From assembly GCA_011391285.1 (NCBI GenBank), contig JAABQU010000266.1, positions 1 to 64,000 on the forward strand: a DNA stretch of 64,000 nt. The letters are read 5' to 3'. A program made the position numbers and the translations under genes. The stretch is from Thiobacillus sp. (GTDB lineage Bacteria; Pseudomonadota; Gammaproteobacteria; Burkholderiales; Thiobacillaceae). Shown here one piece after another: positions 6,320-15,814 of the stretch (positions are counted from its first letter, which is position 1; the number at the start of each line of letters is the position of its first letter). The notes beneath the pieces were generated by a model. That model worked only from the letters and a program-made list of their open reading frames with translations. It did not search any database and had not been told where the DNA came from.

Positions 6320-8670
6320 CTTGTTTTCGTGTGAGAGCGGGCGGAATTTCGCCGCAGTCTACCATGCAGCCGTGTGCGCCCTGCGACCTGGACGTGGGCA
6401 ATCAGGACGAAAAACAGAAAGTAGTACAGCCAGGCCACGCGCGGCGCATCGATGGGTGAGCCGAAGGTGCCGACTGCCACGAATCCCGTCAACGCGGCCG
6501 CAACGCCTACGGGAAAAAGTTCTCCACGCGCAGCCGCTCGCCATGCCACGGCGAGCGCAGTCAGCCAGGATGCCACAAACGCGAGCAGACCCAGGAGACC
6601 CTGCTCAAAATACAGATGAAGCCAGAGATTCTTGATGTGCCAGGGCAGGTGATTGAAATCGTAATAGGGCAGCCATCGATCCATGCCGTGTTCGAAATCG
6701 CCGTTACTCACGTACGTCCTGCCTTGACTGTCTGACAGGCTGATGTCATCCAGATCCACCACTGCGGGAGGCTTGCTCATCAACGCGTATTCGCGGCGAT
6801 TGTTGATTTCCAGCATGAGGGGCGGCCTTGCCAGTTGCGCGCCGTCGCCGACCGGGCCCGTATTGAAGTCGAAGGCCAACTCCTGCCACTGCCCGTGAGT
6901 ATCGGCGAGCGTGTGACTGAGTGTCATGCACTGGCCATTCCATTCAGTAGGATGAATCACAAAACGGCGACATAGCCGGATCTTGAGCCAGGCTTCGGGC
7001 GATGGGCTGCGCACGCGCAAGCGCAGGTGCACCGGTTCCATCGCGGCCACCGACAAACGCTGCCCCAGGCGAAGGTCCTTCCCCCCCGTCGTGCGGACAA
7101 AGGTGTTGCCGGACTCGCGCAGCAGGGTGAAATTCCCGCTGCTCTCCGGCCGGTGGGCGTTGTCCCAGTGATATTCGCGCGGAAAGCTTCCCAGCCCCAT
7201 GCCCAAGGCCTGATCCAGTAGATGGCCCTGTTTGAGCGATAGGACGTGGCGCCAATGCTCGGTGCGCGTGGAGAAATCCGCCGCAACCCCCGAGAGCCGC
7301 TCCGTCATGCGGTACCCCAGCAGAGCCGGTGCCAGCGTTCCCACCCCGGTCACCATCACCATGGCCATGACGAGGTAAGGCTTGAACCCGCTGCCTCTTG
7401 GAAGCAGCCTGCCGGCTCCATATCCGAGTCCCGCAGCACCGACGCACAGCAGCAGCGCTAGCGGCAGCGCAACGCTTGCCTCGATCGGATGCCACTTGCT
7501 CGTCACCATGCCATGGACGGCTGCCCACACACACCCCACCAGAGCAGCAACCAGCAAGGCCGCGTCGATGCTGCGTGTGATCGGTCGCCAGGCCAGCCAG
7601 GCCGCCAGACAAAACATGAGCATTGCGCTCGCCAGATTCAGCGTGCCACCCTGGCTGTAGCCATAACCCATAAGCAGCGCGGCGCCTGCGAGCAGTAGCA
7701 ACAAGGGGCTGATTTTCAGCTTGTCCTCCGTGTGGTTTCCTGCTTGCACCACGCGCAGCAGTGCGAGCAGTCCCAACCCACCCACCACGGCAAGCGAGAA
7801 ATACAGGCCGCGCGAGAAGGTGGTCACCAGACTGTAGATGACCAACCCCAGTGCCAGGCTGGAAAGCAGCAGCGTCCACGGCCTGCGAGATAGGGCAAGT
7901 GCCAGAACCGTCATTGGCCACGCCAGCCCGAGATAGCCATCGATGGCCTCGCCGCCCGTATGCATTTCAGCGAAGGTGCCGGTAATGCGGTAGGGCGTGG
8001 AAAAATCAAGCAGCGGGCTGAGCAGTTGGTACCGATCTCGCCCATAGATCAGTGCCTGCCAGACACCCCGCTCCCACAGCGCCATCACGCCAATGACCAA
8101 GCCACCCACTAGCATGCCGCCCACCAGCATCCGCTGCGCCGTATCAGGATGCTCGTGAAACGCCCGCAGGACAAACGGTGAAAACAGCATGGCCCAGAAA
8201 AAGCCCTTGGACACACGCAACGCATTGGCCTGGCTGATAAAGCTCGCCAGGAAATTCGGTGCGCGCCAATCCGGCCAAGGCATCAGGCCGATGACCAGAC
8301 TGGCCAGATACGACAGCAACAGTGCAAAGATCACGAGATGGATGGCGAACGGCAAGCGCGCCTGCCACTGGGAGGCGGGCATCTGCCACAGCAGCGCCGC
8401 CAGCGTAAATACAAAAACGATGTCGAGATCTTCCAGAAACAGGCGTCCACTCCAGTGGGCCAATTGCAGGAGCGGAACGCAGGCAGGCAACACGGCCAAC
8501 CAGAGCAGCGGCCATCGGTACAGAAGTGCGCCATATACCAGCAGGGAAACGCCCAGCAGCGGCTTGAAAACCGGATAATCGATCCACAGAACACATCCAA
8601 GCGCGGCGAACGCCAAGGCAAGCGCACGGCGCGTCAAATGGGCGGGCATCGCCCCGCCTGCTGCCGTCAT
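6316..8670 (-). CDS. O-antigen ligase/Wzy-type polytopic membrane protein with inserted periplasmic domain
   Basis: The product has 784 residues. Many hydrophobic helices occupy roughly 10-480 and 680-770. Between them, at about 510-665, lies a hydrophilic region ending in YVSNGDFEHGMDRWLPYYD, which resembles jelly-roll carbohydrate-binding modules. It is followed by the ligase-like motif HIKNLWLHLYFEQGLLG. WaaL/Wzy family proteins transfer or polymerise undecaprenyl-linked sugar units at the outer face of the inner membrane. It overlaps the beta-helix gene upstream (8667-8670) and the DHH gene downstream (6316-6319), each by 4 bp. The substrate is unknown. The extra domain is longer than in typical ligases. 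Confidence 0.75.
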   Translation of the reverse strand: MTAAGGAMPAHLTRRALALAFAALGCVLWIDYPVFKPLLGVSLLVYGALLYRWPLLWLAVLPACVPLLQLAHWSGRLFLEDLDIVFVFTLAALLWQMPASQWQARLPFAIHLVIFALLLSYLASLVIGLMPWPDWRAPNFLASFISQANALRVSKGFFWAMLFSPFVLRAFHEHPDTAQRMLVGGMLVGGLVIGVMALWERGVWQALIYGRDRYQLLSPLLDFSTPYRITGTFAEMHTGGEAIDGYLGLAWPMTVLALALSRRPWTLLLSSLALGLVIYSLVTTFSRGLYFSLAVVGGLGLLALLRVVQAGNHTEDKLKISPLLLLLAGAALLMGYGYSQGGTLNLASAMLMFCLAAWLAWRPITRSIDAALLVAALVGCVWAAVHGMVTSKWHPIEASVALPLALLLCVGAAGLGYGAGRLLPRGSGFKPYLVMAMVMVTGVGTLAPALLGYRMTERLSGVAADFSTRTEHWRHVLSLKQGHLLDQALGMGLGSFPREYHWDNAHRPESSGNFTLLRESGNTFVRTTGGKDLRLGQRLSVAAMEPVHLRLRVRSPSPEAWLKIRLCRRFVIHPTEWNGQCMTLSHTLADTHGQWQELAFDFNTGPVGDGAQLARPPLMLEINNRREYALMSKPPAVVDLDDISLSDSQGRTYVSNGDFEHGMDRWLPYYDFNHLPWHIKNLWLHLYFEQGLLGLLAFVASWLTALAVAWRAAARGELFPVGVAAALTGFVAVGTFGSPIDAPRVAWLYYFLFFVLIAHVQVAGRTRLHGRLRRNSARSHTKTR

Positions 8671-9953
8671 GGCTGCGCGCCCGGCCAGTTCAGCCGCCCT
8701 TCCGCAGTGGCGCTCAACGCACCAATCTCTCCCGGCACCAGCAGCATTCCATCAAGACCGCTGGGTTGGGTGGGCAGCGCAGGCCAGGGCTGAATGTCGC
8801 TATAGCGCAGGGTATGGCGGGGCGCAGGATCCATTTCGGAGAGCGTTTGCTTGTGAGGCGCACGAAGATAACGGGCTGCCTCATCGTAACTGCCCAGCAG
8901 ATTGCCCGTGGCTTGCCCCCCCGTGAGCGGCGTGCTGGCAAAAACAGCATTGGCAAAAATTTGTTGCGGCCATGTGGGCGGTTCGTGGTTCCGGATCACG
9001 ATGCCCTCTCCGTTGGAGACCACGGTGTTGTTGAAGACGTACACGATCTTCGGCACGTCGTTGTGGGGCTGGATGTGTATTGCGTCGCCGTGACGATTCA
9101 CAAAAAGATTGGCGAAGATGAGCAGATTGCCTTCGCCCTGCAGCAAGGCCTCCACGGGGTTCTGGTGGAAGACATTGCGATATACAAGATAGCGGTCGTC
9201 CGTGCCGGCACCTTCCCGCGGAAAGTGGCCGAGCAACACATTGGGCCGTGGATGCGGACCCGTTACGGCTCCTTCCTTTGAAAACACATTGCGCCGGATC
9301 AGGGTGTCGTGAGGTTTTTCCAATTCCGGCATGCCGACCGGTCTGACAAGCTGATGCTTGATCTGCAGGCTGTAGCCGAGCGTGTCGCTCACGTAGTTGT
9401 CCTCGATCACGCCAGCGACAAAGGGATCTGTTCCATCGGAATCCCCGAAATACATGCCCGTCCCCACGTGCTCGATGCGATTGTTTCTGACCACCCAGCC
9501 GAATGCCGGGCATTTGGTCGATATGCCCACGTTCTGCTGGGAGGCGGCATGGTCGTGGATGTAGAGATGCTCCAACGTGATGAAGTCGGCGTAGCGGCTG
9601 TGGCCTTCGGCCTTGACCGCATCGACTGGCAAGTTGCGGCCGTCGAGTTCCAGGTGGCGCACGATCAGATGACGCGCATCGACCAGGCTGACCGTGTTGG
9701 CGCGGGGCCGCGCGATGAAGCGAGGCGGTGCGGCAGGATTGGCCCCTTCAACCACGATGGGCTTCCCTGCCTGTCCGGACAACCGATGCAGCGGCAAGCC
9801 CTTCGGGTAGTCGCCCGATTCCAGCAACAGGCGATCACCCGGCTGCAGATGACGCAATTGTTCGAGGTAATTCTCTGCGTCTGCCCGGTAGTCTGCGGCG
9901 GCGGCTGTTCCTGCCAGCAAGCAGAGCAGTACCGCGCAGACGGTTAGGCGCAT
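8667..9953 (-). CDS. Secreted right-handed beta-helix protein
   Basis: The product has 428 residues from the ATG at 9953, which starts a clear signal peptide ([19 protein letters not shown]). An upstream in-frame start at 10010 would add 19 residues inside aroK and spoil the signal. The mature part has repeating short strands with Asn ladders (VRNNRIEHVG, IEDNYVSDT, IRRNVFSKEG, VYRNVFHQN, VFNNTVVSNG) typical of parallel beta-helix polysaccharide lyases and epimerases (PbH1 repeats). The start overlaps the aroK stop (TGATG), and the end overlaps the O-antigen-ligase-type gene. A role in processing the polysaccharide made by that neighbour is inferred. I see no identifiable catalytic residues. 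Confidence 0.75.
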   Translation of the reverse strand: MRLTVCAVLLCLLAGTAAAADYRADAENYLEQLRHLQPGDRLLLESGDYPKGLPLHRLSGQAGKPIVVEGANPAAPPRFIARPRANTVSLVDARHLIVRHLELDGRNLPVDAVKAEGHSRYADFITLEHLYIHDHAASQQNVGISTKCPAFGWVVRNNRIEHVGTGMYFGDSDGTDPFVAGVIEDNYVSDTLGYSLQIKHQLVRPVGMPELEKPHDTLIRRNVFSKEGAVTGPHPRPNVLLGHFPREGAGTDDRYLVYRNVFHQNPVEALLQGEGNLLIFANLFVNRHGDAIHIQPHNDVPKIVYVFNNTVVSNGEGIVIRNHEPPTWPQQIFANAVFASTPLTGGQATGNLLGSYDEAARYLRAPHKQTLSEMDPAPRHTLRYSDIQPWPALPTQPSGLDGMLLVPGEIGALSATAEGRLNWPGAQP

Positions 9954-10504
9954 CAGCCTGCTGCGTCGGGCAGCGGCAACGCGCTCCGCAGCAGATCCAG
10001 CTTGCCGCACAGCATGCGCGTCATGCCACCCACGCCCTGACGCCCGGTATCGACCACGATGTCGGCCACCTCACGGTACAACGGGTCGCGCTGCCGGTAC
10101 AGTTCGCGCAATTTTTCCAGCGGGTTTTCGGTTTGCAGCAACGGGCGATTGCGGTCATGCCGCGTGCGTTCGTGCAAGTGTTCGGGCGTGCCGCGCAAAT
10201 AGATGACTACGCCGTTGTTCTTCAGATTTTCGCGGTTGAGTTCCGACAACACTGCGCCCCCACCGGTGGCCAGCACGATGCCTGACAAGGCGGTAAGTTC
10301 GGCGATTACCGCCTCCTCGCGCTTGCGAAATCCTGCCTCGCCCTCGATCTCGAATATGACCGGTATCTTGACGCCGGTGCGTGCCTCGATCTCGTGGTCT
10401 GAATCGTAGAAGGTGCAGCCGTAATGCCTGGCCAGCAGGCGGCCCACCGTGGTCTTGCCGGCGCCCATCAGTCCGACGAGGTAAAGGTTGTCTCGCTTGC
10501 TCAT
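9953..10504 (-). CDS. aroK: Shikimate kinase
   Basis: The product has 183 residues. Walker A is GLMGAGKTT (11-19), the shikimate-binding DSDHEIE follows, and GGGA and RNRPLL complete the family signature. The enzyme phosphorylates shikimate at the 3-OH in the chorismate pathway in the cytoplasm. It lies downstream of pilQ as in many betaproteobacteria, but a terminator separates them at 10575-10605. The usual next gene, aroB, is absent. A beta-helix gene starts on the last base of the aroK stop codon instead. In the 70-bp leader, TAGAAT about 12 nt before the ATG could be a -10 box, without a good -35. Confidence 0.95.
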   Translation of the reverse strand: MSKRDNLYLVGLMGAGKTTVGRLLARHYGCTFYDSDHEIEARTGVKIPVIFEIEGEAGFRKREEAVIAELTALSGIVLATGGGAVLSELNRENLKNNGVVIYLRGTPEHLHERTRHDRNRPLLQTENPLEKLRELYRQRDPLYREVADIVVDTGRQGVGGMTRMLCGKLDLLRSALPLPDAAG

Positions 10505-10574
10505 GTCGCCATTCTAATTGAGAGCGGCCTGATGACAGCGCCGCCGGAACAAGCACCGCAGGAAATCCGGACGA

Positions 10575-10605
10575 AAAAAAGCGCGGGACGAACCCGCGCT
10601 TCTTG
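10575..10605 (-). terminator. Intrinsic terminator of the pil operon
   Basis: On the minus strand, stem AAGCGCGGG/CCCGCGCTT (9 bp, 5-nt loop) is followed by a run of seven T. It sits between pilQ (stop at 10620) and aroK (start at 10504), so aroK probably has its own promoter. Confidence 0.8.
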
Positions 10606-10619
10606 AAGTCGTACCGCAA

Positions 10620-12797
10620 TCAGCGCAGCGACAGGCGCTCGTCAAGAATCCGCGGCGTGAGGAAAATGATCAACTCGGTCTTGGTTTTCTCATTGGTCGT
10701 GGTCTTGAACAGGTTGCCGAAGACCGGCATGTCGCCCAGCAGCGGAACCTTGCTCACGGTCTCGTCTTCACTGCCGTCGAAGATTCCGCCCAGCACCAGG
10801 GTTTCCCCATTGTTGACGCGCACCTGGGTTTTAATCCGTTTGGTTTCAATAGCCGGCTCGCCGATTCCCGGGATGAAGAATGGCGCATCCTTCTGCACCT
10901 CGACTGTCAGGATGATCGAATCATTGTTGAGGATTTGCGGATCGACCAGCAGACACAGCAAGGCGTCCTTGAAAGTCACCGTTGCGGGCGAGTTGGCCGT
11001 CTCAGGCGTAATGTAAGGAATCTGTGCACCGTTGAGGATCACCGCAGGCTTCTGGTTGCTGGTCATCACGCGCGGATTGGAAATCACCTTGCCGCGGTTG
11101 TCCGCCTCGAGCGCCCGCAATTCCAGGCTGAGCAGATTGCCATTGTTGAGATTCAGCAGGCCCATCGCCAGATTCGCTGCGCCTGCAACGAACGGCAACG
11201 ACTGTCCGGTTCCCGTGGCATCACTCGTGCCATCGGCTCCACCCAGTCGGTAACCGCCAAAGTCCTTGGCCGCCTGAAAGCCCATCCTCACGCCCAGGTC
11301 ACGGCTCCAGCCATCGGTTGCCACCACCACGCGTGCCTCGATCATCACCTGACGCGCCGGCACATCCAGACGCGCGAGCAGTTCGCGCACTTCCAGAATT
11401 TTGCTCGCCGTATCGGTGAGGATCAGGGTGTTGGTTTTCAAGTCGAAGGTTGCACGACCGCGCTTGGTCAGGACTTTCTGCTCCCCACCACCTTCGGTAG
11501 CGGCCGTGGCGACCGTTGCGCTCAGTCCCTCGGAACCGGTCGAACAACTGACCGAACCGCTACTTCCGGTGTTTGATGTGGTACCCGGTGCACCATACAA
11601 CATGGACTTGGCTTCATCCGCCCGCATGTAATTAAGCTGGATGTAATCCGTGACCAGCGGCTCAAGGTCCACCACGGCCGATTTGGCTTCGAACTCCTGT
11701 TTCTCCTTGGCCATCAGTTCGTCTTTGGGGGCAATCCAGATCACGTTGGCGTTCTGTCGCTTGTCCAGACCTTTGGTCTGCATGATGAGGTCGAGCGCCT
11801 GGTCCCAGGGCACGTCCTTCAGCCGCAGGGTGAGATTGCCCGTGACGGTATCGCTGGCAATGATGTTGAGGCCGGTGAAGTCGGCAATGACTTGCAGCAC
11901 CGAGCGCACTTCGACGTTCTGGAAATTGAGCGAGAGCTTCTCGCCAGTGTATTTAACCTTGCCATCAGCGGTTTTCTTCTGCGCATCATCGCTCTGTTTG
12001 ACTTCGACGATAAAGCTGTTGTCGGTCTGATAAGCGGAATACTCCCAGCCACCCTTCGGCTGGATCACCATGCGGGTATTGTCGCCCAGGGTGTAGGTTT
12101 CGATGATCTGCACCGGCGTGCCGAAATCCGCCACATCCATCCGGCGCTGCAGGGCCTTGGGCAGTTCGGTGCCGATGAAATCGACCACCACTCCGTTGGC
12201 CTGCTGGCGAATGTTGATGCCCGCCTGGGCATCGGACAGCGTGGTCACGATGCGTGCCTCGCCGGCTGAGCCGCGACGGAAGTCGACATCGCGAATGCTG
12301 TGAGGCGCGGTACCGGGTGAAGCCTCGGCAAAACGCGGGTTGACGTTCACCGGTGCGGTGCCGGCACCGATATCGCCCAGCGCGATCAACAGCGAATTGC
12401 CCTCGACCGTGGCTTCGTATTCAACCGATTTACTCAGGTTGAGCACGAGGCGGGTGCGCGTACCGGCCTGCACCACATTCACACTCGACAGCGGGCCCAG
12501 ATTGGCCTCGACCGTGTTGCGGCCCATGGCGTTGCCGGTGTCGGGCAAATCCAGCGCGATGCGTGGTGGGTTGCCCACGGTGAAGCCGGCAGGGACGCCG
12601 GTCAGCGCATTCTTGAGGCTGACGCGAACCACGACCTTGCCGCCTGGCAGGGTGGAGGTCTCGACACTCTGCACCGCGTTGCCGGTCGGAGGAGCATCGG
12701 CAGCACGTACCGCGAGCGGCAAGGCCAGACTGGTGAGCAGGGCGATCCCGAACAGATGACGGGTCATTTTCTGGGCAATTTTTGGCAATGCGTTCAT
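10620..12797 (-). CDS. pilQ: Type IV pilus secretin PilQ
   Basis: The product has 725 residues from the ATG at 12797, which is preceded by AGAGG 8-12 nt upstream. A TTG seven codons earlier is less likely. The order is signal peptide, AMIN-type domains (for example VVVRVSLKNALTGVPAGFTVGNPPRIALDLPDT), the STN/N0 domain (LSLNFQNVEVRSVLQVIADFTGLNIIAS), an N1-type domain, and the C-terminal secretin core (VISNPRVMTSNQKPAVILNGAQIPY and VNNGETLVLGGIFDG). It forms the outer-membrane channel through which the pilus fibre passes. It is the last gene of the pilMNOPQ operon and has normal length. Confidence 0.97.
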   Translation of the reverse strand: MNALPKIAQKMTRHLFGIALLTSLALPLAVRAADAPPTGNAVQSVETSTLPGGKVVVRVSLKNALTGVPAGFTVGNPPRIALDLPDTGNAMGRNTVEANLGPLSSVNVVQAGTRTRLVLNLSKSVEYEATVEGNSLLIALGDIGAGTAPVNVNPRFAEASPGTAPHSIRDVDFRRGSAGEARIVTTLSDAQAGINIRQQANGVVVDFIGTELPKALQRRMDVADFGTPVQIIETYTLGDNTRMVIQPKGGWEYSAYQTDNSFIVEVKQSDDAQKKTADGKVKYTGEKLSLNFQNVEVRSVLQVIADFTGLNIIASDTVTGNLTLRLKDVPWDQALDLIMQTKGLDKRQNANVIWIAPKDELMAKEKQEFEAKSAVVDLEPLVTDYIQLNYMRADEAKSMLYGAPGTTSNTGSSGSVSCSTGSEGLSATVATAATEGGGEQKVLTKRGRATFDLKTNTLILTDTASKILEVRELLARLDVPARQVMIEARVVVATDGWSRDLGVRMGFQAAKDFGGYRLGGADGTSDATGTGQSLPFVAGAANLAMGLLNLNNGNLLSLELRALEADNRGKVISNPRVMTSNQKPAVILNGAQIPYITPETANSPATVTFKDALLCLLVDPQILNNDSIILTVEVQKDAPFFIPGIGEPAIETKRIKTQVRVNNGETLVLGGIFDGSEDETVSKVPLLGDMPVFGNLFKTTTNEKTKTELIIFLTPRILDERLSLR

Positions 12798-12827
12798 GTC
12801 AGCCTCTTTGGAATTCAATGCTACGAA

Positions 12828-13328
12828 TCATTCTTGCAAAATCAGGGTGCTGGTGCGTTCGGACCAGTCGCCCGCGCTATCCTGGACAATTTCGCGCAGC
12901 GTTACGTCGCTATCGGTAATTTGCATGACGAGGCCAAAATTCTGACCGACGTAATTGCCCTTCTTGACGTGATAAATCGCTTTGTCCGGTGTTCGGATCA
13001 CCGCATGGACCACCCCTTGTCTGGATAGCATGCCGACCATCCTCAGCGTTTCCAGCGAGAAAGCCTCAAGGGGCTCTTTGGGACGGTTGAGGTCCGGCTG
13101 CATCCCGCCGCCACCGCCCGAAGTTGAGAGCTTTCTCGGCTTGAAAGGATCGGGCAGATCAAAGGCATCGTAGGTAAACGGTTCGTACATCTTGACCTCG
13201 GGCAGGGGCTCGATCTTCCCCTGCATGTCCTTGCCCGCCTCGGCGACGAAGTTTTGCAGATCGTCCATGCCGCTACCGCCGCAACCGGTCAGTCCAATCA
13301 GGATCAGCATGCTGGCCAAGCGCTTCAT
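12828..13328 (-). CDS. pilP: Pilus assembly lipoprotein PilP
   Basis: The product has 166 residues. The lipobox LIGLTGCGGS marks an inner-membrane lipoprotein. The C-terminal part, with DLPDPFKPRKL, VGMLSRQGVVHAVIRTPDKAIYHVKKGNYVGQNFG and VTLREIV, is the PilP beta-domain that contacts PilQ. PilP links the PilN/PilO inner-membrane complex to the secretin. The start overlaps the pilO stop by 4 bp. Order and spacing fit the standard pil operon. Confidence 0.95.
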   Translation of the reverse strand: MKRLASMLILIGLTGCGGSGMDDLQNFVAEAGKDMQGKIEPLPEVKMYEPFTYDAFDLPDPFKPRKLSTSGGGGGMQPDLNRPKEPLEAFSLETLRMVGMLSRQGVVHAVIRTPDKAIYHVKKGNYVGQNFGLVMQITDSDVTLREIVQDSAGDWSERTSTLILQE

Positions 13329-13963
13329 TTCCTCTTCCCCTTGCCTTTTTGTTCAGCCGTTACTGCTTTCTTGCGGGAGATGAGTTCCTCGTCGTCCAGA
13401 TAACGGTAAGTCTTGACGATGGCATCCATGTTCAGCACGCCGTCCTTCGCTGGCACCATGGAAATATTCTGCATGGTCACGATACGTGACAGCTTGGAGA
13501 CATCGCTGACAAAAGCCGCCAAATCGTGATACCCACCGGTGACTTTGACGCGGATCGGCGTTTCGGCATAAAACTCGGAAACGGTTTCCGCCTCGGGCCT
13601 GAAGAGTTCGAACTGCAGGCCCCGCCCCAGGCCGGCCTGGTTGACGTCGGTGATCAGCGCGTCCATTTCCTGCTTGTTGGGCAATTGCTTCAGCAAGGCA
13701 CCAAAGGCCTGCTCAATATCCACCAACTGTTTTTTGTAGGCCTCCAGATTGATGGCCTGATTTTTCTTGGTGGTGAATACGCCGCGAAGCTCGACTTCCT
13801 TCTGCTTGGTCGCGTCCAGGGTCTCCATTCCGTCGCGCCAGTCGAACCACCAGCCTGCCGCGATCAGGGCCACGCAGAGCAACGCAAGCGCCACCAGTTT
13901 GCTCGGCAGCGGCCAGTCGGCCAGCGTTTTCAGGTCGAGTTTATTGATATCGTCCAGGGTCAT
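13325..13963 (-). CDS. pilO: Type IV pilus inner-membrane protein PilO
   Basis: The product has 212 residues. There is one transmembrane helix at about 24-41 (KLVALALLCVALIAAGWWF), a periplasmic coiled-coil stretch, and a ferredoxin-like C-terminal domain. It pairs with PilN to form the alignment subcomplex. The family motif PNKQEMDALITDVNQAGLGRGLQFELF is visible. It overlaps pilN by 4 bp and pilP by 4 bp. Confidence 0.95.
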   Translation of the reverse strand: MTLDDINKLDLKTLADWPLPSKLVALALLCVALIAAGWWFDWRDGMETLDATKQKEVELRGVFTTKKNQAINLEAYKKQLVDIEQAFGALLKQLPNKQEMDALITDVNQAGLGRGLQFELFRPEAETVSEFYAETPIRVKVTGGYHDLAAFVSDVSKLSRIVTMQNISMVPAKDGVLNMDAIVKTYRYLDDEELISRKKAVTAEQKGKGKRK

Positions 13964-14538
13964 GCTTTGCCCCCTCCCTCTTTTGAGTCATCCGCCTGCT
14001 GGCGCGTCTGTCTGACTGTCAGCACAAACTCGTTGGCTCGCAGGTTGTTCACCGTGGCCGCCTTGATTTCGATCAGCTTGGCCGACTCGAAGAAGGGTGA
14101 ACCGTCCAGATTGCGCATCAGGGTGGAGACGCGAGCGCTCGACTGCGTGTAGCCGCTGATCGTGACGACATTGCCTGCCTGCTGAAAGGACTTCAGATAA
14201 AGGCCATCAGGCAGCAAGCGGATCATCTGGTCGAATAGATGAACGACTTCGGTGCGGTTGGATTGCAGGGTCTCCACGACCTGCTTGCGCTCCAGCAACG
14301 CCTGCGTCTGTTCGCGAATTTTCTTGATCTCGCTGATTTGTACGTCGAGCTTGGCAATTTCCTGCTCAAGATAAACATTGCGCGCTTCCTGTGCTGACTG
14401 GCGCGCGGCGATCACGCTATGGCCCAGCACGACAACGAGCACACCCGTCGCGACGGCGATGCCGAGCAATACGTTGAACTGGCGTCGCCGTGCGGCACGC
14501 GCAAGTTCACGGTGGGGGAGTAGGTTAATGCGGATCAT
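13960..14538 (-). CDS. pilN: Type IV pilus inner-membrane protein PilN
   Basis: The product has 192 residues. The cytoplasmic N-terminus MIRINLLPHRE is the conserved PilM-binding motif (INLLPxR). A single membrane helix follows (FNVLLGIAVATGVLVVVLG), then a coiled coil and a periplasmic domain. It bridges cytoplasmic PilM to PilO. The gene overlaps pilM by 4 bp. Confidence 0.96.
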   Translation of the reverse strand: MIRINLLPHRELARAARRRQFNVLLGIAVATGVLVVVLGHSVIAARQSAQEARNVYLEQEIAKLDVQISEIKKIREQTQALLERKQVVETLQSNRTEVVHLFDQMIRLLPDGLYLKSFQQAGNVVTISGYTQSSARVSTLMRNLDGSPFFESAKLIEIKAATVNNLRANEFVLTVRQTRQQADDSKEGGGKA

Positions 14539-15623
14539 TGTTGGTCAAACCTCCGCATGGCGAGCCCGCAGGCGACAAAGAGTGAAGGAGCATCGGCGGT
14601 CAGCGCCTGGGGCCGAACCTTGGAACCCACGGCCATGTTCGCAAACGGGTTGACGACCATCGTCGGGGTACCGGTACGCTGGGCAACCACTTCATCGATG
14701 CCGGGAATCATGGCGCCGCCACCAGCCAGCAGAATCTGGTCGACCTTGCGATACTGGGTCGAGGTGGTGAACAACTGCATGGCGCGGCCGATTTCCATTG
14801 CCAGGGTCTCGCTGTACGGCTGCAGCACTTCCGTGTCGTAGCTTTCAGGCAAAGTACCCTTGCGCTTGGCATTTTCGGCTTCCTCGCTGCTCATGCCGTA
14901 ACGGCGCGAGATTTCGTTGTTAAGCTGGCTGCCGCCAAATCCATGTTCGCGCAGATAAACCGATTCGTTGTCGTTGAGAATGTTTATGTGCATGTTCTGC
15001 GCACCCACATCGATGATCGCCACAGTCAGCCCGGCGCCCCCGTTGGGCAGCAGATGGGCGATCTGTTCGTAGGCGGTCTGGGTGGCGAAGGACTCGACAT
15101 CCATGATCATCGCCTTGAGACCCGCTGCCTCGACGACAGCGACACGATCCTCGACTTTTTCCTTGCGCGCGGCGGCGAGCAGTATCTGCACGTCGTCCGG
15201 GCTGCCGGGCGATTCGCCGATCACCTGAAAGTCCAGATTCACCTCGTCCAAGGAAAAGGGAATGACCTGGTTGGCCTCGGTTTCCACCTGGTTTTCCAGA
15301 TCCAGGCCCTTCAGGCTGGCCGGCGCAAGAATCTTCTTGGTGATGACCGACGACGATGGCAGGGCCAGCGCAACGTGCTTGATCCGGGAGCCGAGATTCT
15401 TCCACGCGGTGCGCAGGGTATCGGCCACCTGATCGAGGTTGGCGATGTTGCCGTCCATCACGGCATCCTTGGGCAAAGGCTCGATGACATAACGCTCCAC
15501 CCGCAGCATGCCCTTGCCGGCGTCCGACAGCTCCACCAGCTTGACCGCAGTGGTGCTGATGTCCAGTCCGAGGATGGGCAGCCCCTTGGCAGACAGCCAG
15601 TCCAGATTGATATTCAGGTGCAA
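14535..15623 (-). CDS. pilM: Actin-like type IV pilus protein PilM
   Basis: The product has 362 residues with the actin-fold nucleotide motifs LGLDISTTAVKLVEL, IIDVGAQNMHI and ILLAGGGAMIPGIDEV. PilM binds the PilN tail at the cytoplasmic face. The start is TTG at 15623. An A-rich Shine-Dalgarno (AAAGGAAAA) lies a few bases upstream and the N-terminus matches the family length. It is the first gene of pilMNOPQ and is divergent from the penicillin-binding protein gene, with 190 bp between them. Confidence 0.93.
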   Translation of the reverse strand: MHLNINLDWLSAKGLPILGLDISTTAVKLVELSDAGKGMLRVERYVIEPLPKDAVMDGNIANLDQVADTLRTAWKNLGSRIKHVALALPSSSVITKKILAPASLKGLDLENQVETEANQVIPFSLDEVNLDFQVIGESPGSPDDVQILLAAARKEKVEDRVAVVEAAGLKAMIMDVESFATQTAYEQIAHLLPNGGAGLTVAIIDVGAQNMHINILNDNESVYLREHGFGGSQLNNEISRRYGMSSEEAENAKRKGTLPESYDTEVLQPYSETLAMEIGRAMQLFTTSTQYRKVDQILLAGGGAMIPGIDEVVAQRTGTPTMVVNPFANMAVGSKVRPQALTADAPSLFVACGLAMRRFDQQ

Positions 15624-15748
15624 GAGTTTTTCCTTTACGCTTCTGTGGGTTGGCGCTTTTTCTTATTATTGTTTTTAGATCCTAGCAACAACACACGGTT
15701 TTTAACAGTTTTTTTCCTGCTGTTCCGCAAGAGTTGAACACCTGTGTC

Positions 15749-15777
15749 CAATTTCCAACACTAGTAACGCCTATAAT
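15749..15777 (+). promoter_or_regulatory. Possible sigma-70 promoter of the PBP1A gene
   Basis: A consensus -10 TATAAT lies at 15772-15777, 37 bp before the ATG. The hexamer 17 bp upstream (CAATTT) is a poor -35. The 190-bp divergent region also must hold the pilM promoter. A TAGGAT on the minus strand (in GCTAGGATC near 15677) is a weak candidate. Confidence 0.45.
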
Positions 15778-15814
15778 CTCCCGAAACTTTAGGCATCAAA
15801 TCAGAAGGAACCGG

